A DNA stretch of 64,000 nucleotides. Origin: Streptococcus parasanguinis. GTDB lineage: Bacteria > Bacillota > Bacilli > Lactobacillales > Streptococcaceae. A program made the position numbers and the translations under genes. Location: assembly GCF_032163505.1 (NCBI RefSeq), contig NZ_CP134147.1, forward strand, positions 1,206,501-1,270,500. The letters are read 5' to 3'. Positions 19,692-29,474 of the stretch are shown one piece after another. Under the pieces are notes generated by a model. That model was not told the origin of the DNA and did no database searches. It saw nothing but the letters and a program-made list of their open reading frames with translations. The stretch's first letter is position 1. The number at the start of each line of letters is the position of its first letter.

Positions 19692-20135
19692 TTAGGAAAT
19701 CGGCTTTCCGCCAATCGTAGGTTCATGGAGCATAAACATTTCTCGCATGTTAATTGATTGATCATCATTAATTGGAATATCCACTCCCCATCCTGAGTTC
19801 TCAATATGATTAATGCGACCAAAAACATTCATATAATATTCGGGAGTTGTAAGCCCACCATCACTCATCTGAGTTTCATCCCAATCAATCTGAACGGATT
19901 CGACTTTTGGATTTTGAGCTTTCACAAAATCGCCGATTTCTTTTTCATGTTTTTTCAAATAGGCTACTTGTTCTTTTTTTATCTCTTCTTCTGATTTTTG
20001 AATGACTTTCTTTGAAGAAGCGGTTGTTATCTTCTGCTCCGGTCTTTTGGTCAGTGTCATGATTTTTCCTCCTAGAAAAACAATTCCTAGGATCGGTAAC
20101 AGAATAATCAAAAATAGTTCCAGTCGTCTCTTCAT
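19692..20135 (-). CDS. Array protein 2: single-TM envelope protein, C-terminal type I
   Basis: The 147-aa product has the same non-lipoprotein anchor as the genes at 16740 and 20203 (LFLIILLPILGIVFLGGKI). It has the helix KKHEKEIGDFVKAQNPKVES and the type I C-terminus (GLTTPEYYMNVFGRINHIEN, then SGWGVDIPI), which it shares with the gene at 16740. It ends in HEPTIGGKPIS. Function unknown. Confidence 0.85.
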   Translation of the reverse strand: MKRRLELFLIILLPILGIVFLGGKIMTLTKRPEQKITTASSKKVIQKSEEEIKKEQVAYLKKHEKEIGDFVKAQNPKVESVQIDWDETQMSDGGLTTPEYYMNVFGRINHIENSGWGVDIPINDDQSINMREMFMLHEPTIGGKPIS

Positions 20136-20202
20136 CTCTTCTTCTCCAAACTATGATAGTCTGCCAAAAATAACTACACTTCGAATCAATCTATCAACTT
20201 AA

Positions 20203-20652
20203 TCACTCGAAAATTTCTTGACCTATGCTTAAGTTTTGCCCAAGTGACATCGTCTTTAAATTAATCTTTCCATCTTCCACAACCAAATCAACTCGCCAAC
20301 CAGATTCAGGATTTTGATTAAATCCGCCAAAAATGAGAATCATCTCGTCACCACCTTGTGGCGTCCCATTTCCTGCTACTCCCCACTGAGTTTGATCCCA
20401 ATCAATCTGAACGGATTCGACTTTCGGATTTTGGGCTTTTACAAAATCGATGATTTCTTGCTCGTGTTCCTTGAGAAAAGCGATTTGTTCTTTTTTTATT
20501 TCTTCTTCTGATTTCTGTACGACTTTCTTTGAAGATGAGGCCGTTATCTTCTGTTCAGGTCTTTTGGTTAGATGCATGATCTTTCCTCCAAGAAAAACCA
20601 GTCCTAGTATCGGTAACAAAATGATCAAAAATAGTTCCATTTGTCTCTTCAT
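20203..20652 (-). CDS. Array protein 1: single-TM envelope protein, C-terminal type II (mosaic)
   Basis: The 149-aa product is the first gene of the array. Its N-terminal half, and the DNA just ahead of its start, are almost the same as those of the gene at 16740. Its C-terminal half is almost the same as that of the lipoprotein at 17230. It is thus a mosaic of two array members. The ribosome site GGAGA and a promoter lie upstream. Function unknown. Confidence 0.85.
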   Translation of the reverse strand: MKRQMELFLIILLPILGLVFLGGKIMHLTKRPEQKITASSSKKVVQKSEEEIKKEQIAFLKEHEQEIIDFVKAQNPKVESVQIDWDQTQWGVAGNGTPQGGDEMILIFGGFNQNPESGWRVDLVVEDGKINLKTMSLGQNLSIGQEIFE

Positions 20653-20708
20653 TCAATTCTCTCCAATCGTTCCTTTCATGACTGAATAGGCCAGTCACTT
20701 TCCTTACT

Positions 20709-20736
20709 ATTATAGCATCTTTCATTTGAATCTCAA
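20709..20736 (-). promoter_or_regulatory. Promoter of the eight-gene envelope protein array
   Basis: TTGAGA (20731-20736), a 16-bp spacer and TATAAT (20709-20714) on the minus strand lie 57 bp ahead of the first array gene. The remaining 150 bp up to the repeat element at 20888 hold no gene. Confidence 0.65.
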
Positions 20737-20887
20737 TCTAACTCACTAGTTAGAGACTTTATGCAACAATCATAAAAGAACTTGCGAGGTTCTGCTAGAT
20801 TATAGGTAATCCTTTTTTACAAATATCAACCTAGGTGATGCTAAATATTCAAATGTTGCATTTTTGTAGAGTATCTAAAAATAAAAT

Positions 20888-21025
20888 GAAACTTTCCGCT
20901 GTGAGAAAAGTGCTAGAAACACCATTGTTTCTAGCACTCGGTAGTTTTGGAACCTTAGGTCCAAAACTAAGTCATGGAACTTCTTCGAAGTTCGCTGACA
21001 TCCGTACTCACTTAAGGAAAGTTTC
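20888..21025. repeat. Repeat family 2, copy A (138 bp, terminal inverted repeats)
   Basis: The element is bounded by GAAACTTTCC and its exact reverse complement GGAAAGTTTC. Inside are a 12-bp stem (AGTGCTAGAAAC with GTTTCTAGCACT) and a second stem (TAGTTTTGGA with TCCAAAACTA). A longer copy in reverse orientation lies at 48633-48908. A short open frame across it is not a gene. Confidence 0.8.
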
Positions 21026-21048
21026 TAAGAAGAATTCATCTTCAAACA

Positions 21049-21072
21049 AAAAGGAACCCGGAGGTTCCTTTT
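21049..21072 (-). terminator. Terminator after potD
   Basis: A 10-bp perfect stem (21049-21058 with 21063-21072) with a 4-nt loop lies just past the potD stop. Confidence 0.85.
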
Positions 21073-21075
21073 GTG

Positions 21076-22146
21076 TTATTTACGATACATCTTGACCTGG
21101 AGGTAAAGATCGTTATAGACTCCAAGTAATTTCTTGCCTAATTGTTGATAGACTTCCAAATGGTCCAGCGTTTCATCGCTTGGATAGAAGGCTTGGTCAT
21201 CTTGGATTTCTTTTGGCAACATGGCTTTGGCTTTTTTATTTGGCGTTGAGTAGCCGACATAAAGAGCATTTTTCAAAGCATTTTTAGGACGAAGCATGAA
21301 GTTAATAAAGGCATATGCTGCTTCTTTATTTTTCACGGTTTTTGGAATGACAATGTTATCAAACCAAAGGTTGCTGGCTTCAGTTGGGACGACATAGCGA
21401 AGATCCTTATTGGCTTCGAGCATTTGGCTGGCTTCTCCTGAGAAGGTAACCCCAATAGCCGCATTGTTTTGGATCATATAGCCTTTCATCTCATCAGCAA
21501 CCAAAGCTTTGATGTTTGGCGTCAAGGTGTAGAGTTTATCTACTGCCTCTTGTAATTTCTTTGGATCCTTTTCATTGAGGCTATAGCCCAAGGTATTGAG
21601 ACCAATTCCCATGACCTCACGCGCACCATCGTACATCATGATGTCATTTCTGTACTCTTCACGCCAGAGATCTGACCAATGTTCAGGAGCATTTTTAACC
21701 ATCTTGGTATTGTAGACGATCCCCAAGGTACCCCAGAAATAAGGGACTGAATATTGGTTGCCTGGATCAAACGATTGGTTCAAGAGTTTTGGATCGATAT
21801 TTTCCATCCCTTTAATCTTGGATTGGTCCAACTTTTCAACCAGATGTTCATCCATCATCTTGGCAATCATGTATTCACTAGGAATCGCAATATCGTAGGT
21901 AGTTCCCCCTTGCTTGATCTTAGTGTACATGGCTTCGTTGGAATCAAAGGTATCATATTGCACCTGAATTCCTGTTTCTTTGGTAAATTCCTTGAGCAAG
22001 TCTGGATCGATATAATCTCCCCAGTTGTAAATGACCAGCTTGTCACTATTCTTGGTATTCATGCTCGCTTCGATCTGGTGGCTAATTCCCCAGAGGACCA
22101 GAATGACAAGGACAATCCCAGTTAGGAATGAATAAAGTTTTTTCAT
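21076..22146 (-). CDS. potD: Spermidine/putrescine ABC transporter, substrate-binding protein
   Basis: The 356-aa extracellular binding protein has one N-terminal hydrophobic segment (LYSFLTGIVLVILVLWGIS) and then LVIYNWGDYIDPDLLKEF, the typical start of the PotD fold. No lipobox cysteine is obvious, so it may stay anchored by the uncleaved segment. It captures polyamines for PotBC. It overlaps potC by 4 bp and ends the operon. Confidence 0.95.
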   Translation of the reverse strand: MKKLYSFLTGIVLVILVLWGISHQIEASMNTKNSDKLVIYNWGDYIDPDLLKEFTKETGIQVQYDTFDSNEAMYTKIKQGGTTYDIAIPSEYMIAKMMDEHLVEKLDQSKIKGMENIDPKLLNQSFDPGNQYSVPYFWGTLGIVYNTKMVKNAPEHWSDLWREEYRNDIMMYDGAREVMGIGLNTLGYSLNEKDPKKLQEAVDKLYTLTPNIKALVADEMKGYMIQNNAAIGVTFSGEASQMLEANKDLRYVVPTEASNLWFDNIVIPKTVKNKEAAYAFINFMLRPKNALKNALYVGYSTPNKKAKAMLPKEIQDDQAFYPSDETLDHLEVYQQLGKKLLGVYNDLYLQVKMYRK

Positions 22147-22916
22147 GCTGTTTCCTCCTTTTCACGGGTAATAAAGTAATAACCGATGACCAAGAGCACA
22201 CTAAAGAGAAAGACAAGGGCGGACAAGGCATTGATACTGAGGGAAATCCCTTGTCGCGCACGGGAGTAGATCTCTACAGATAAGGTTGTAAAGCCATTTC
22301 CGGTTACAAAGAAAGTCACGGCAAAGTCATCAAGCGAATAGGTAAAAGCCATAAAGTAGCCCGCAATAATGGCTGGTGTCAGATACGGCAACATGATCTC
22401 TTTGAGCATTTGCACTTGGGTAGCTCCCAAGTCATAGGCAGCATTGACCATATCCCGGTTCATTTCCTTGAGACGTGGCAAGACCATCAAGACCACAATG
22501 GGAATCGAGAAGGCTACGTGGCTAGCCAGAACAGATAGGAAACCTAGCTGGTACTTGACCGTCGTAAAGAGAATCAAGAAGCTGGCCCCGATCATAACGT
22601 CTGGCGCTACCATGAGAATGTTGTTAATGGAGAGCAAAGGTCCTTCTAACTTTTTCTTGGATTGGTAAATATAAATGGCTCCAAAGGTTCCAATCACTGT
22701 CGCAATCAAGGCTGACAAGAAGGCCAAGAGGAAGGTCTCTGATAAGATCAGCATCAGGCGACTATCTGCGAACAATTCATTGAAATGCTCAAGCGTGAAG
22801 CCCGTGAAGGCATTCATATCTCCCCCTTTATTGAAGGCATAAAAGATCAAATAGAAGATGGGAAGATAGAGGATCAGAAAGACGAAGCCTAGATAGAAAT
22901 GGGATACTTTTTTCAT
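22143..22916 (-). CDS. potC: Spermidine/putrescine ABC transporter, permease PotC
   Basis: The 257-aa inner-membrane permease has six hydrophobic segments and the EAA loop that contacts the ATPase (NAAYDLGATQVQMLKEIMLP). It overlaps potB and potD by 4 bp each, so the three are translationally coupled. It forms the channel with PotB. Confidence 0.95.
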   Translation of the reverse strand: MKKVSHFYLGFVFLILYLPIFYLIFYAFNKGGDMNAFTGFTLEHFNELFADSRLMLILSETFLLAFLSALIATVIGTFGAIYIYQSKKKLEGPLLSINNILMVAPDVMIGASFLILFTTVKYQLGFLSVLASHVAFSIPIVVLMVLPRLKEMNRDMVNAAYDLGATQVQMLKEIMLPYLTPAIIAGYFMAFTYSLDDFAVTFFVTGNGFTTLSVEIYSRARQGISLSINALSALVFLFSVLLVIGYYFITREKEETA

Positions 22917-23719
22917 CGTTCTCTCCTTTCTCTAGTTGCCCACATGGTAAGGAGCATAGCAAGGATCAGAACAACTCCGATGGTAGAACCCATTCCCCAG
23001 TTTTGTGTTGTCAGGAAGTGCTGTTCAATCGCAGTCCCTAAGGTAATGACTCGGTTTCCACCGATCATCCGTGTCAACATGAAGAGACTCAGACTAGGAA
23101 TAAAGACAGACTGCACACCTGAGCGGACTCCATTCATGGACAAGGGGAAGACCACATGACGGAAGGTATCCCAACGATTGGCTCCCAAATCATAGCTGGC
23201 ATTAATCAAGTTTGGATCTAAGTCATCTAAGACATTAAAGATCGGCAAAATCATAAAAGGCAACTCGATGTAGCTGGCTACAAAGATAAAGGAGAAATCG
23301 GTAAAGAGGATCTGCTGGGGAGCGACTCCGAGAAAGCTTAAAAAGCTATTAATGGAGCCGTTTTGCCCAAAGATTCCGATAAAGGCATAGGCCTTGAGCA
23401 AGAGATTGACCCAGGTTGGCAAGACGATCAACATCAACCACAACTGCCGGTGTTTAAGCAGCGTCAAAAAGTAAGCAGTCGGGTAGGAGATCAAGAGCGT
23501 CACCAGGGTGACGATTCCGGCATAAAGGACCGAATTAAAGCTCATCTTTAAATAGGTCAAATTTTGCGAAGTGAAGAACTCTTTGTAGTTTTCAAGTGAA
23601 AACTGCCCTTCAACGTTAAAAAACGATTGAAAGATGATCATGACTACAGGTGCCAAGACAAAGAGAAAAATCCACAAGAAATAGGGGAGGATAAATAGAT
23701 TAGAGGTTGTTTTCTTCAT
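22913..23719 (-). CDS. potB: Spermidine/putrescine ABC transporter, permease PotB
   Basis: The 268-aa permease has six hydrophobic segments and the EAA loop [20 protein letters not shown]. The start at 23719 was chosen because GAGGAAAGAG lies just ahead; a start 21 bp further up would place the ribosome site inside the gene. It overlaps the end of potA by 20 bp. Confidence 0.95.
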   Translation of the reverse strand: MKKTTSNLFILPYFLWIFLFVLAPVVMIIFQSFFNVEGQFSLENYKEFFTSQNLTYLKMSFNSVLYAGIVTLVTLLISYPTAYFLTLLKHRQLWLMLIVLPTWVNLLLKAYAFIGIFGQNGSINSFLSFLGVAPQQILFTDFSFIFVASYIELPFMILPIFNVLDDLDPNLINASYDLGANRWDTFRHVVFPLSMNGVRSGVQSVFIPSLSLFMLTRMIGGNRVITLGTAIEQHFLTTQNWGMGSTIGVVLILAMLLTMWATRERRER

Positions 23720-24857
23720 CTCTTTCCTCCTCAATGGCATTAATCAAACCAGCTTCTTGCTCTTCCACTTCAACGTACTCTTCGATCCGCGCATCGAATT
23801 CTTCTTCGGTTTCGTTGAGACGCATAACGTGGATATCTTCTGGTTCAAAGTCTAGCCCAATGACTTCTCCCACGATAGCCTTCCGAGTGGAGTGAATCAT
23901 CCACTCATTTCCCAAATCATCATAAGCGATGATCTCGTAATGCACACCACGGAAGAGCTGGGTGTCCACCTTCACTTGGAGCTTGCCTTCTTCAGGAAGA
24001 GTGATTTGCAAGTCTTCAGGACGAATGACGACTTCAACTGGTTCATTTGGACGCATTCCCCCATCGACCGCTTCAAAGCGTTTGCCATTAAACTCCACCA
24101 AGTAGTCCTCGATCATACGCCCATCTAGAATGTTGGACTCCCCGATAAAGGTAGCTACAAAGTGGTTGATCGGTTCATCATAGATATCTACTGGTGTACC
24201 AGATTGGACGATCTCTCCTTCATTCATGACAAAGATCCAGTCACTCATGGCAAGGGCTTCTTCTTGGTCGTGGGTAACAAAAACAAAGGTAATCCCCAAA
24301 CGTTGTTGCAATTCCCGCAACTCATACTGCATGTCTGTCCGAAGTTTCAAGTCAAGTGCAGACAAGGGCTCATCTAAAAGGACCACTCGTGGTTCATTGA
24401 TAATAGCCCGTGCAATAGCTACCCGTTGGCGTTGACCACCAGATAATTTTTGGATCGAACGTTTTTCAAATCCAGCTAACTGGACCATTTTCAAGACTTC
24501 TGAAACCCGACGTTCAATCTCAGCCTTGTCCACCTTTTTCAAACGAAGGGGAAAAGCCACATTTTCAAAGACCGTCATATGTGGAAACAGGGCATAGGAC
24601 TGAAAGACGGTGTGGACGTCCCGTTTGTTGGTAGGGACATCATTGATCCGTTCCCCATCAAGATAGACATCTCCAGTCGTCGCATCCAAAAGACCTGCAA
24701 TGATATTAAGGATGGTCGATTTTCCTGATCCAGATGCACCAAGCAGGGTATAGAACTTCCCTTCTTCCAATTCAAAATTGATATCCTTTAGGACAACGGT
24801 TCCGCTATCTTCAAAGACCTTTGAAACATTTTTAAACTCAATAATTGGTTTTTTCAA
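23700..24857 (-). CDS. potA: Spermidine/putrescine ABC transporter, ATPase PotA
   Basis: The 385-aa ATPase energises PotBC. It has Walker [10 protein letters not shown], signature [14 protein letters not shown], Walker [13 protein letters not shown] and a His loop [14 protein letters not shown]. The C-terminal TOBE domain follows from about residue 250. The last ~30 residues are very rich in Glu ([12 protein letters not shown]...), an acidic tail. A structured leader of about 200 nt lies between murB and this gene. Confidence 0.96.
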   Translation of the reverse strand: MKKPIIEFKNVSKVFEDSGTVVLKDINFELEEGKFYTLLGASGSGKSTILNIIAGLLDATTGDVYLDGERINDVPTNKRDVHTVFQSYALFPHMTVFENVAFPLRLKKVDKAEIERRVSEVLKMVQLAGFEKRSIQKLSGGQRQRVAIARAIINEPRVVLLDEPLSALDLKLRTDMQYELRELQQRLGITFVFVTHDQEEALAMSDWIFVMNEGEIVQSGTPVDIYDEPINHFVATFIGESNILDGRMIEDYLVEFNGKRFEAVDGGMRPNEPVEVVIRPEDLQITLPEEGKLQVKVDTQLFRGVHYEIIAYDDLGNEWMIHSTRKAIVGEVIGLDFEPEDIHVMRLNETEEEFDARIEEYVEVEEQEAGLINAIEEERDEENNL

Positions 24858-24865
24858 TTCACATA

Positions 24866-25060
24866 AATTCCTTCTTTACTGCGATTACCAAACTGCTTTT
24901 CATACGAAAATGCAGCGGCTGACAGGAAGACCTGTCAGACCACCAATACCTCTCGGGGACTTACTAGACTGCCCCACCTATTTACGGTATCGATAGGCAC
25001 TCACCCCCTCTCCGACTGATGCTATCGATGGTTCACTATCAATTGTTCTTCACTACTAAA
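24866..25060 (-). ncRNA. Candidate structured leader RNA ahead of potABCD
   Basis: The 207-bp gap between murB and potA has no gene but folds well on the minus strand. ATCGATAG pairs with CTATCGAT around a purine-rich loop (GGAGAGGGGG). Further stems are GTGGGG with CCCC, an 8-bp perfect hairpin CTGACAGG/CCTGTCAG (24919-24938 region), and CTGCATTTTC with GAAAAGCAG. The local GC content is higher than in the flanks. It may be a cis-acting regulator of polyamine uptake; this is inference. Confidence 0.5.
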
Positions 25061-25064
25061 GTTC

Positions 25065-25961
25065 TTAGTCTTGGCCGATAATGCGAACTTCTGCTTCTAA
25101 ACGGACGCCTGAGTGAGCTTCTACTGCCTCAATGACATGGGCGATCAGGTCTTCGTAGTCCTTAGCTGTTCCATTGTCGACATTGACCATAAAGCCGGCA
25201 TGCTTTTCAGAAACTTCCACACCACCGATTCGATAGCCTTTCAGACCTGCTTCACTGATCAATTGACCTGCAAAATGACCGACAGGACGCTTAAAGACAG
25301 ATCCACAAGAAGGGTATTCAAGGGGTTGTTTCAACTGACGAAGATGGGTCAACCGATCCATCTCCTGCTTGATCACCTCGTGATTGCCTGGTGACAAAGC
25401 AAATTTGGCAGAGATGACGACAGCACCTGTCTCTTGAATCTTAGAATGACGGTAGCCAAAAGCTAGTTCACTCGCTGACAGAGTTTCGATCTCTCCGTCT
25501 TTGGTCAAGACCTTACAGGATACTAGGACATGAGCGATTTCTCCCCCATAGGCTCCCGCATTCATAAAGACAGCACCACCGACACTGCCTGGAATGCCAC
25601 TAGCAAACTCGAAGCCTTTCAAACTATGGTGCAAGGCCACATGAGTGGTGTCGATGAGTTTAGCTCCTGCCTCTGCTTCGATCACATAGCCGTCCACACT
25701 GATGTCACGCAAGCGATCAAACATAATGACAAATCCCGGAATGCCCCCATCACGGACAATGATATTGGACGCATTGCCCAGGACCATCCATGGGATTTGC
25801 TCTTGGTTGGCAAATTGGACGATGCGTTTTAATTCGTATTGGTTGCGAGGGAAGGCTAAAAATTCAGCATTCCCACCGACCTTTGTGAAGGTATAATGTT
25901 TTAAAGGTTCTTGAAAACGGATATCAATCCCTTCAAGAATTTGATTCATTTTTTCATTCAT
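25065..25961 (-). CDS. murB: UDP-N-acetylenolpyruvoylglucosamine reductase
   Basis: The 298-aa FAD enzyme makes UDP-N-acetylmuramate for peptidoglycan. FAD-binding motifs are [15 protein letters not shown] and [19 protein letters not shown]. The catalytic serine is in [11 protein letters not shown]. It is the shorter (type II) form usual in Gram-positive bacteria. murB ahead of potABCD is a conserved order in streptococci. The start MNEKMNQ at 25961 is the best choice; a start at 25994 would include promoter-like sequence, with TATAAT at 25998-26003. Confidence 0.95.
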   Translation of the reverse strand: MNEKMNQILEGIDIRFQEPLKHYTFTKVGGNAEFLAFPRNQYELKRIVQFANQEQIPWMVLGNASNIIVRDGGIPGFVIMFDRLRDISVDGYVIEAEAGAKLIDTTHVALHHSLKGFEFASGIPGSVGGAVFMNAGAYGGEIAHVLVSCKVLTKDGEIETLSASELAFGYRHSKIQETGAVVISAKFALSPGNHEVIKQEMDRLTHLRQLKQPLEYPSCGSVFKRPVGHFAGQLISEAGLKGYRIGGVEVSEKHAGFMVNVDNGTAKDYEDLIAHVIEAVEAHSGVRLEAEVRIIGQD

Positions 25962-26031
25962 CTTTCTGTCTGTTCTCTCTCTATAAAAATACAAACTATT
26001 ATACCAAATTTTTGACTATTTTTCGACCCTA

Positions 26032-26067
26032 AAAAACAAAAGAAGACCTATAATATTCAGGCCTTCC
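26032..26067 (-). terminator. Terminator after the membrane protein gene
   Basis: An 8-bp stem with one G-T pair (26042-26049 with 26060-26067) is followed on the minus strand by TTTTGTTTTTT, 12 bp past the stop. Confidence 0.75.
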
Positions 26068-26079
26068 TTTTACCATTTA

Positions 26080-27018
26080 TTATGCAATTTTACGTGCGAT
26101 GGTACGATTCTTTTGTCCATCCAGAGCTGATTTGACCGAAATCCAAGCACCACCAAGAGTAAAGACAGCTAGCAAGCCTAGATTCAAGTAAAATTTATCT
26201 GGGACGTCCCCTGAAAATGTCGCTTCATTGAGAAGCGTCCAGGACATATCAAATGGCAAATCCAGTTCACTCATAAGCGCCAAAGTATAATCTAATTGGT
26301 TGACCAAAAAGACGGTCAAGACCATCAAAATAGCTGAAACTACCACACCTTTTTTAGTCAATTTCTTACCAAGGATCTCATAACCTTTGATGGTACAAAA
26401 ACCAAGGGCTGCCCCTGCTAAAACAGACACATAGCCAAGACGCGCTACCAAGAGGGCAACGGCTCCACCGATGATCACACCGATCACAGCCCCTACAATC
26501 CCTAAAAGGAAGTTTTCTTCCCGAGCTTCATAAGCTTCAACTGTATCTTGCACTTCGGCTTGGTAAGCTCTAAAGGTTTCATCGTCGATTAAAAAGATCG
26601 CATCTCCAATTTGATACAGACCGATTGGTCCTTCCTCACCCGTTTGCGCATTCACTTGCACAAATTGGTGGTTGAGCAAGAAATCAACAATATCTTGGAT
26701 AGCTGTCCATAAGGTTTCGACAGCCTTCCCTTTGGTCATTCCACCTTTGACGACGATCGAGGTCAAGTAACCATCAGAAGAGATAGCATTAATGGCTTTT
26801 GATTGTTCTTTTAATTCATTCCAAAGAATTTCACTATCTTCGATCAAGTCTCCTTCGGAACCTTGTTTCACACTGAGTGAAATGGTAAATACATTCTTGG
26901 TTTGAGCGCCTTCAATGACCAACAAGAAGCCTTCACGCTCTCCATACATCACACGGGCTTCGCCATCAAATTGCAGTCCAAGATCGGTAGCAATACTATA
27001 TAAATATTCTGGTTTCAT
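26080..27018 (-). CDS. Membrane protein of unknown function
   Basis: The 312-aa product has a soluble N-terminal half of about 165 residues, then four hydrophobic segments (for example LLGIVGAVIGVIIGGAVALL and VVVSAILMVLTVFLVNQL). The C-terminus is short and basic. The start at 27018 follows AGGGGG. It stands as a single gene with a terminator. I do not recognise the family. The soluble half reads like a beta-rich domain with FLLVIEG and GLYQIGDAIFLIDD, probably cytoplasmic given the positive residues after the last segment. Confidence 0.75.
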   Translation of the reverse strand: MKPEYLYSIATDLGLQFDGEARVMYGEREGFLLVIEGAQTKNVFTISLSVKQGSEGDLIEDSEILWNELKEQSKAINAISSDGYLTSIVVKGGMTKGKAVETLWTAIQDIVDFLLNHQFVQVNAQTGEEGPIGLYQIGDAIFLIDDETFRAYQAEVQDTVEAYEAREENFLLGIVGAVIGVIIGGAVALLVARLGYVSVLAGAALGFCTIKGYEILGKKLTKKGVVVSAILMVLTVFLVNQLDYTLALMSELDLPFDMSWTLLNEATFSGDVPDKFYLNLGLLAVFTLGGAWISVKSALDGQKNRTIARKIA

Positions 27019-27088
27019 GTTTCCCCCTAGATTTTCGGGAAAGCTTGAGCTTTTCCCCATACAGTTTCCATTCTACCATAGGAGAAGC

Positions 27089-27122
27089 AAAAAGGACATA
27101 TACAAAAGTATACATCCTTTTT
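27089..27122 (-). terminator. Terminator after thrB
   Basis: Inverted sequence AAAAAGGA...TCCTTTTT with an inner TATA-rich pairing (27089-27122) ends in a run of T on the minus strand, 22 bp past thrB. The stem has an internal mismatch. Confidence 0.65.
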
Positions 27123-27143
27123 TCAATTGTGTTACATTCAGTC

Positions 27144-28010
27144 TTATTTCTCGACACGAACGCCAAATGTGTCGATTTTAAGTTGGAAAATCTGACCATC
27201 TAGCCCAAGTGCTGCGAGAGCTGCTACAAAGGATGCGACATGCTCTGGTGCCAAAAGGTTCATGATCGTTGGGCCTGCTCCTGAAAGATAGGTGGCATAA
27301 GCATCGTGTTGATGCGCAACTTCTTTTACCTGAGGGAATTCTTTGACCAAGGATTGACGATAGCGCTCGTGGAAATGATCTAACTCAATGGAGCGACCAG
27401 CCGTCTCCAAATCTCCCTTGAGAAGAGCCGCGATGGCCACATTGGCTACACTACTAGCTGCAACAGCTTCCTTATAAGACCATTCTTTCGGTAGGACATT
27501 GCGGCTATCGCTGGTCTTCAATTGGTAGCTCGGTACAAAGGCCACAAGGTCACAGCTTGGGAAGTCAGCCGTGACATATTGGACATCCTCACCGATATAG
27601 CTCGCAATGACCATATTCCCAAAGATAGCTGGAGCTACATTATCCGGATGCCCTTCGATCTCGGTCGCGATGCGTAATTTCTCAGCATCTGATAGCTGGA
27701 GGTTGGCTAATTGGTTGGCCAATTCAATCCCTGCTACAATGACCGAGCTAGAAGATCCAAGACCACGCGCCAAAGGCACTTCACTAGTCATCTTGATCCG
27801 ATGGGGTTGCATATCAGTTGAGATAGAAAGAGCTGTTGAGAGCAAAAGGTTTTTCTCATCTGTCGGAATCCCTGCTCCAAGATCATGCTCAATGAACCAA
27901 GCATCAGCTGGTTCAAGGACTTCAATGGTCAAATAGCGAGTCACGGCAATCCCAACCGAATCAAATCCTGGCCCTACATTGGCACTGGTTGCTGGAACAA
28001 TAATTTTCAT
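27144..28010 (-). CDS. thrB: Homoserine kinase
   Basis: The 288-aa GHMP kinase phosphorylates homoserine for threonine synthesis. Motif 1 is [16 protein letters not shown], motif 2 is [16 protein letters not shown] (ATP site) and motif 3 is [12 protein letters not shown] near the C-terminus. It follows hom after 2 bp, so both are co-transcribed. Confidence 0.96.
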   Translation of the reverse strand: MKIIVPATSANVGPGFDSVGIAVTRYLTIEVLEPADAWFIEHDLGAGIPTDEKNLLLSTALSISTDMQPHRIKMTSEVPLARGLGSSSSVIVAGIELANQLANLQLSDAEKLRIATEIEGHPDNVAPAIFGNMVIASYIGEDVQYVTADFPSCDLVAFVPSYQLKTSDSRNVLPKEWSYKEAVAASSVANVAIAALLKGDLETAGRSIELDHFHERYRQSLVKEFPQVKEVAHQHDAYATYLSGAGPTIMNLLAPEHVASFVAALAALGLDGQIFQLKIDTFGVRVEK

Positions 28011-28012
28011 GC

Positions 28013-29299
28013 TTATTCTCCCAAGACTTTAAAGGTATTCAAGAGTTCGAAATTCGCCTCTGAATCCAATTTTTCAACCAAGTTCTTGAATTGAGTTTGG
28101 TTAACTTGGTGAGTAATGATGACAACACTTGCATAGTGACCATCTGAGTCTTCTTGAAGGATTTGCTTGAAGGAAGCTCCTTCTGCATTAAAGATTTCCG
28201 CAAGACGCAAGATTTGACCAGTCGCATCTGGTGCTTTGATTGAGAAGTAATAATTGTTCTTCACGTCTTCTGGCTTAGCCAATTGAAGAGGGCGACTGTA
28301 TTCATTGAAGGCTTTACCGATTGTTCCTTCTTTTAGTCGACGGACAATGCGAACGAGGTCGGCTACGACACTTGTCGCAGTTGGTTTTTGACCAGCACCT
28401 GGTCCGTAGTACATAGACTCACCAATACCGATGGATTCCACATAGACCGCATTCATGACATCATTCACTCCTGCGAGTGGATGTTGTTTTGGAAGGAAGG
28501 TTGGTGTCACTTCTGCTGCGATCCCTGACTCTGTTTCAACGATAGATCCGACCAGCTTAATGACATATCCAAGGCTTTGAGCAACCGATACATCTTGAGG
28601 AGTGATCTGGCTAATTCCTTTGTGACCTACTTGGTCAAATTGGATATTCATCCCAAAAGCGAACTGGCTCAAGATCACCATCTTGTATGCAGCATCGATT
28701 CCTTCAACGTCGTTGGTTGGATCACTTTCAGCGTAACCAAGACGTTGCGCTTCTGCTAAAGCATCCTCATAAGTCCAGCCTTCTTCGACCATTTTGGTCA
28801 TCATGAAGTTAGATGTTCCATTGACCACCCCGAGCACTTTGGTCACCTTGTCGGAAGCAAGGGAATTCACCAAGGTCCGAAGGATTGGGATCCCACCAGC
28901 TACGGCAGCTTCATAATAAAGAGCCACTTGGTGTTTTTTAGCAATCTCTAGCAACTCGCTTCCATGAACGGCAAGAAGGTCTTTGTTAGCAGAAACCACG
29001 TGCTTCCCTGCTTCAAGAGCACGGGTGATAAAGGTCTTAGCTGGCTCAATACGACCCATCAATTCAACCACGATGGCAATGTCCTTGTCTTCAATGATCT
29101 CATCGACATTGGTCACAAAGTTGTAGTCATGACCAGCAGCTTGTAATTTTTCCTTCTCAGCATCATCTCGAACCAAGACCTTGGCGATCTCGATTTCATC
29201 TTGAGCTGCCTGGGTGATTTTTTCATGGTTTTCTTTTAATAAAAATGGTACGCCACTTGCAACAGTACCAAATCCTAGTAAGGCAATCTTAACAGACAT
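28013..29299 (-). CDS. hom: Homoserine dehydrogenase
   Basis: The 428-aa enzyme reduces aspartate semialdehyde to homoserine with NAD(P)H. The N-terminal nucleotide-binding motif is [13 protein letters not shown], and the catalytic domain has [13 protein letters not shown] and [14 protein letters not shown]-terminal ACT domain (from about residue 350) suggests feedback control by threonine. thrC is not in the window. Confidence 0.96.
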   Translation of the reverse strand: MSVKIALLGFGTVASGVPFLLKENHEKITQAAQDEIEIAKVLVRDDAEKEKLQAAGHDYNFVTNVDEIIEDKDIAIVVELMGRIEPAKTFITRALEAGKHVVSANKDLLAVHGSELLEIAKKHQVALYYEAAVAGGIPILRTLVNSLASDKVTKVLGVVNGTSNFMMTKMVEEGWTYEDALAEAQRLGYAESDPTNDVEGIDAAYKMVILSQFAFGMNIQFDQVGHKGISQITPQDVSVAQSLGYVIKLVGSIVETESGIAAEVTPTFLPKQHPLAGVNDVMNAVYVESIGIGESMYYGPGAGQKPTATSVVADLVRIVRRLKEGTIGKAFNEYSRPLQLAKPEDVKNNYYFSIKAPDATGQILRLAEIFNAEGASFKQILQEDSDGHYASVVIITHQVNQTQFKNLVEKLDSEANFELLNTFKVLGE

Positions 29300-29474
29300 C
29301 CTATTGACTCCTTGAATTTTCTATAGTAGCTCCATTATAACAAAAACTTGAGCGTTTGACAGCCAATTGCCTTAAAAATTCTGAATTTTCATGACAGGAT
29401 CTGCCTGTAGCAAGTTCTGGAAAAGAACCTAGAATTTGTGGTACAATAAAGAAAATAATGAAAACGGTGACACT

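Noticed and set aside
16740-20652. Assignment of the lipoprotein array to DUF1310
   Set aside because: The core motifs I remember for DUF1310 (IKSYKID...HNPMGG) are not found here; the family was left open.
20835-21095. 86-codon plus-strand open frame
   Set aside because: It crosses repeat copy A and the potD terminator; the sequence is explained by hairpins, not by coding.
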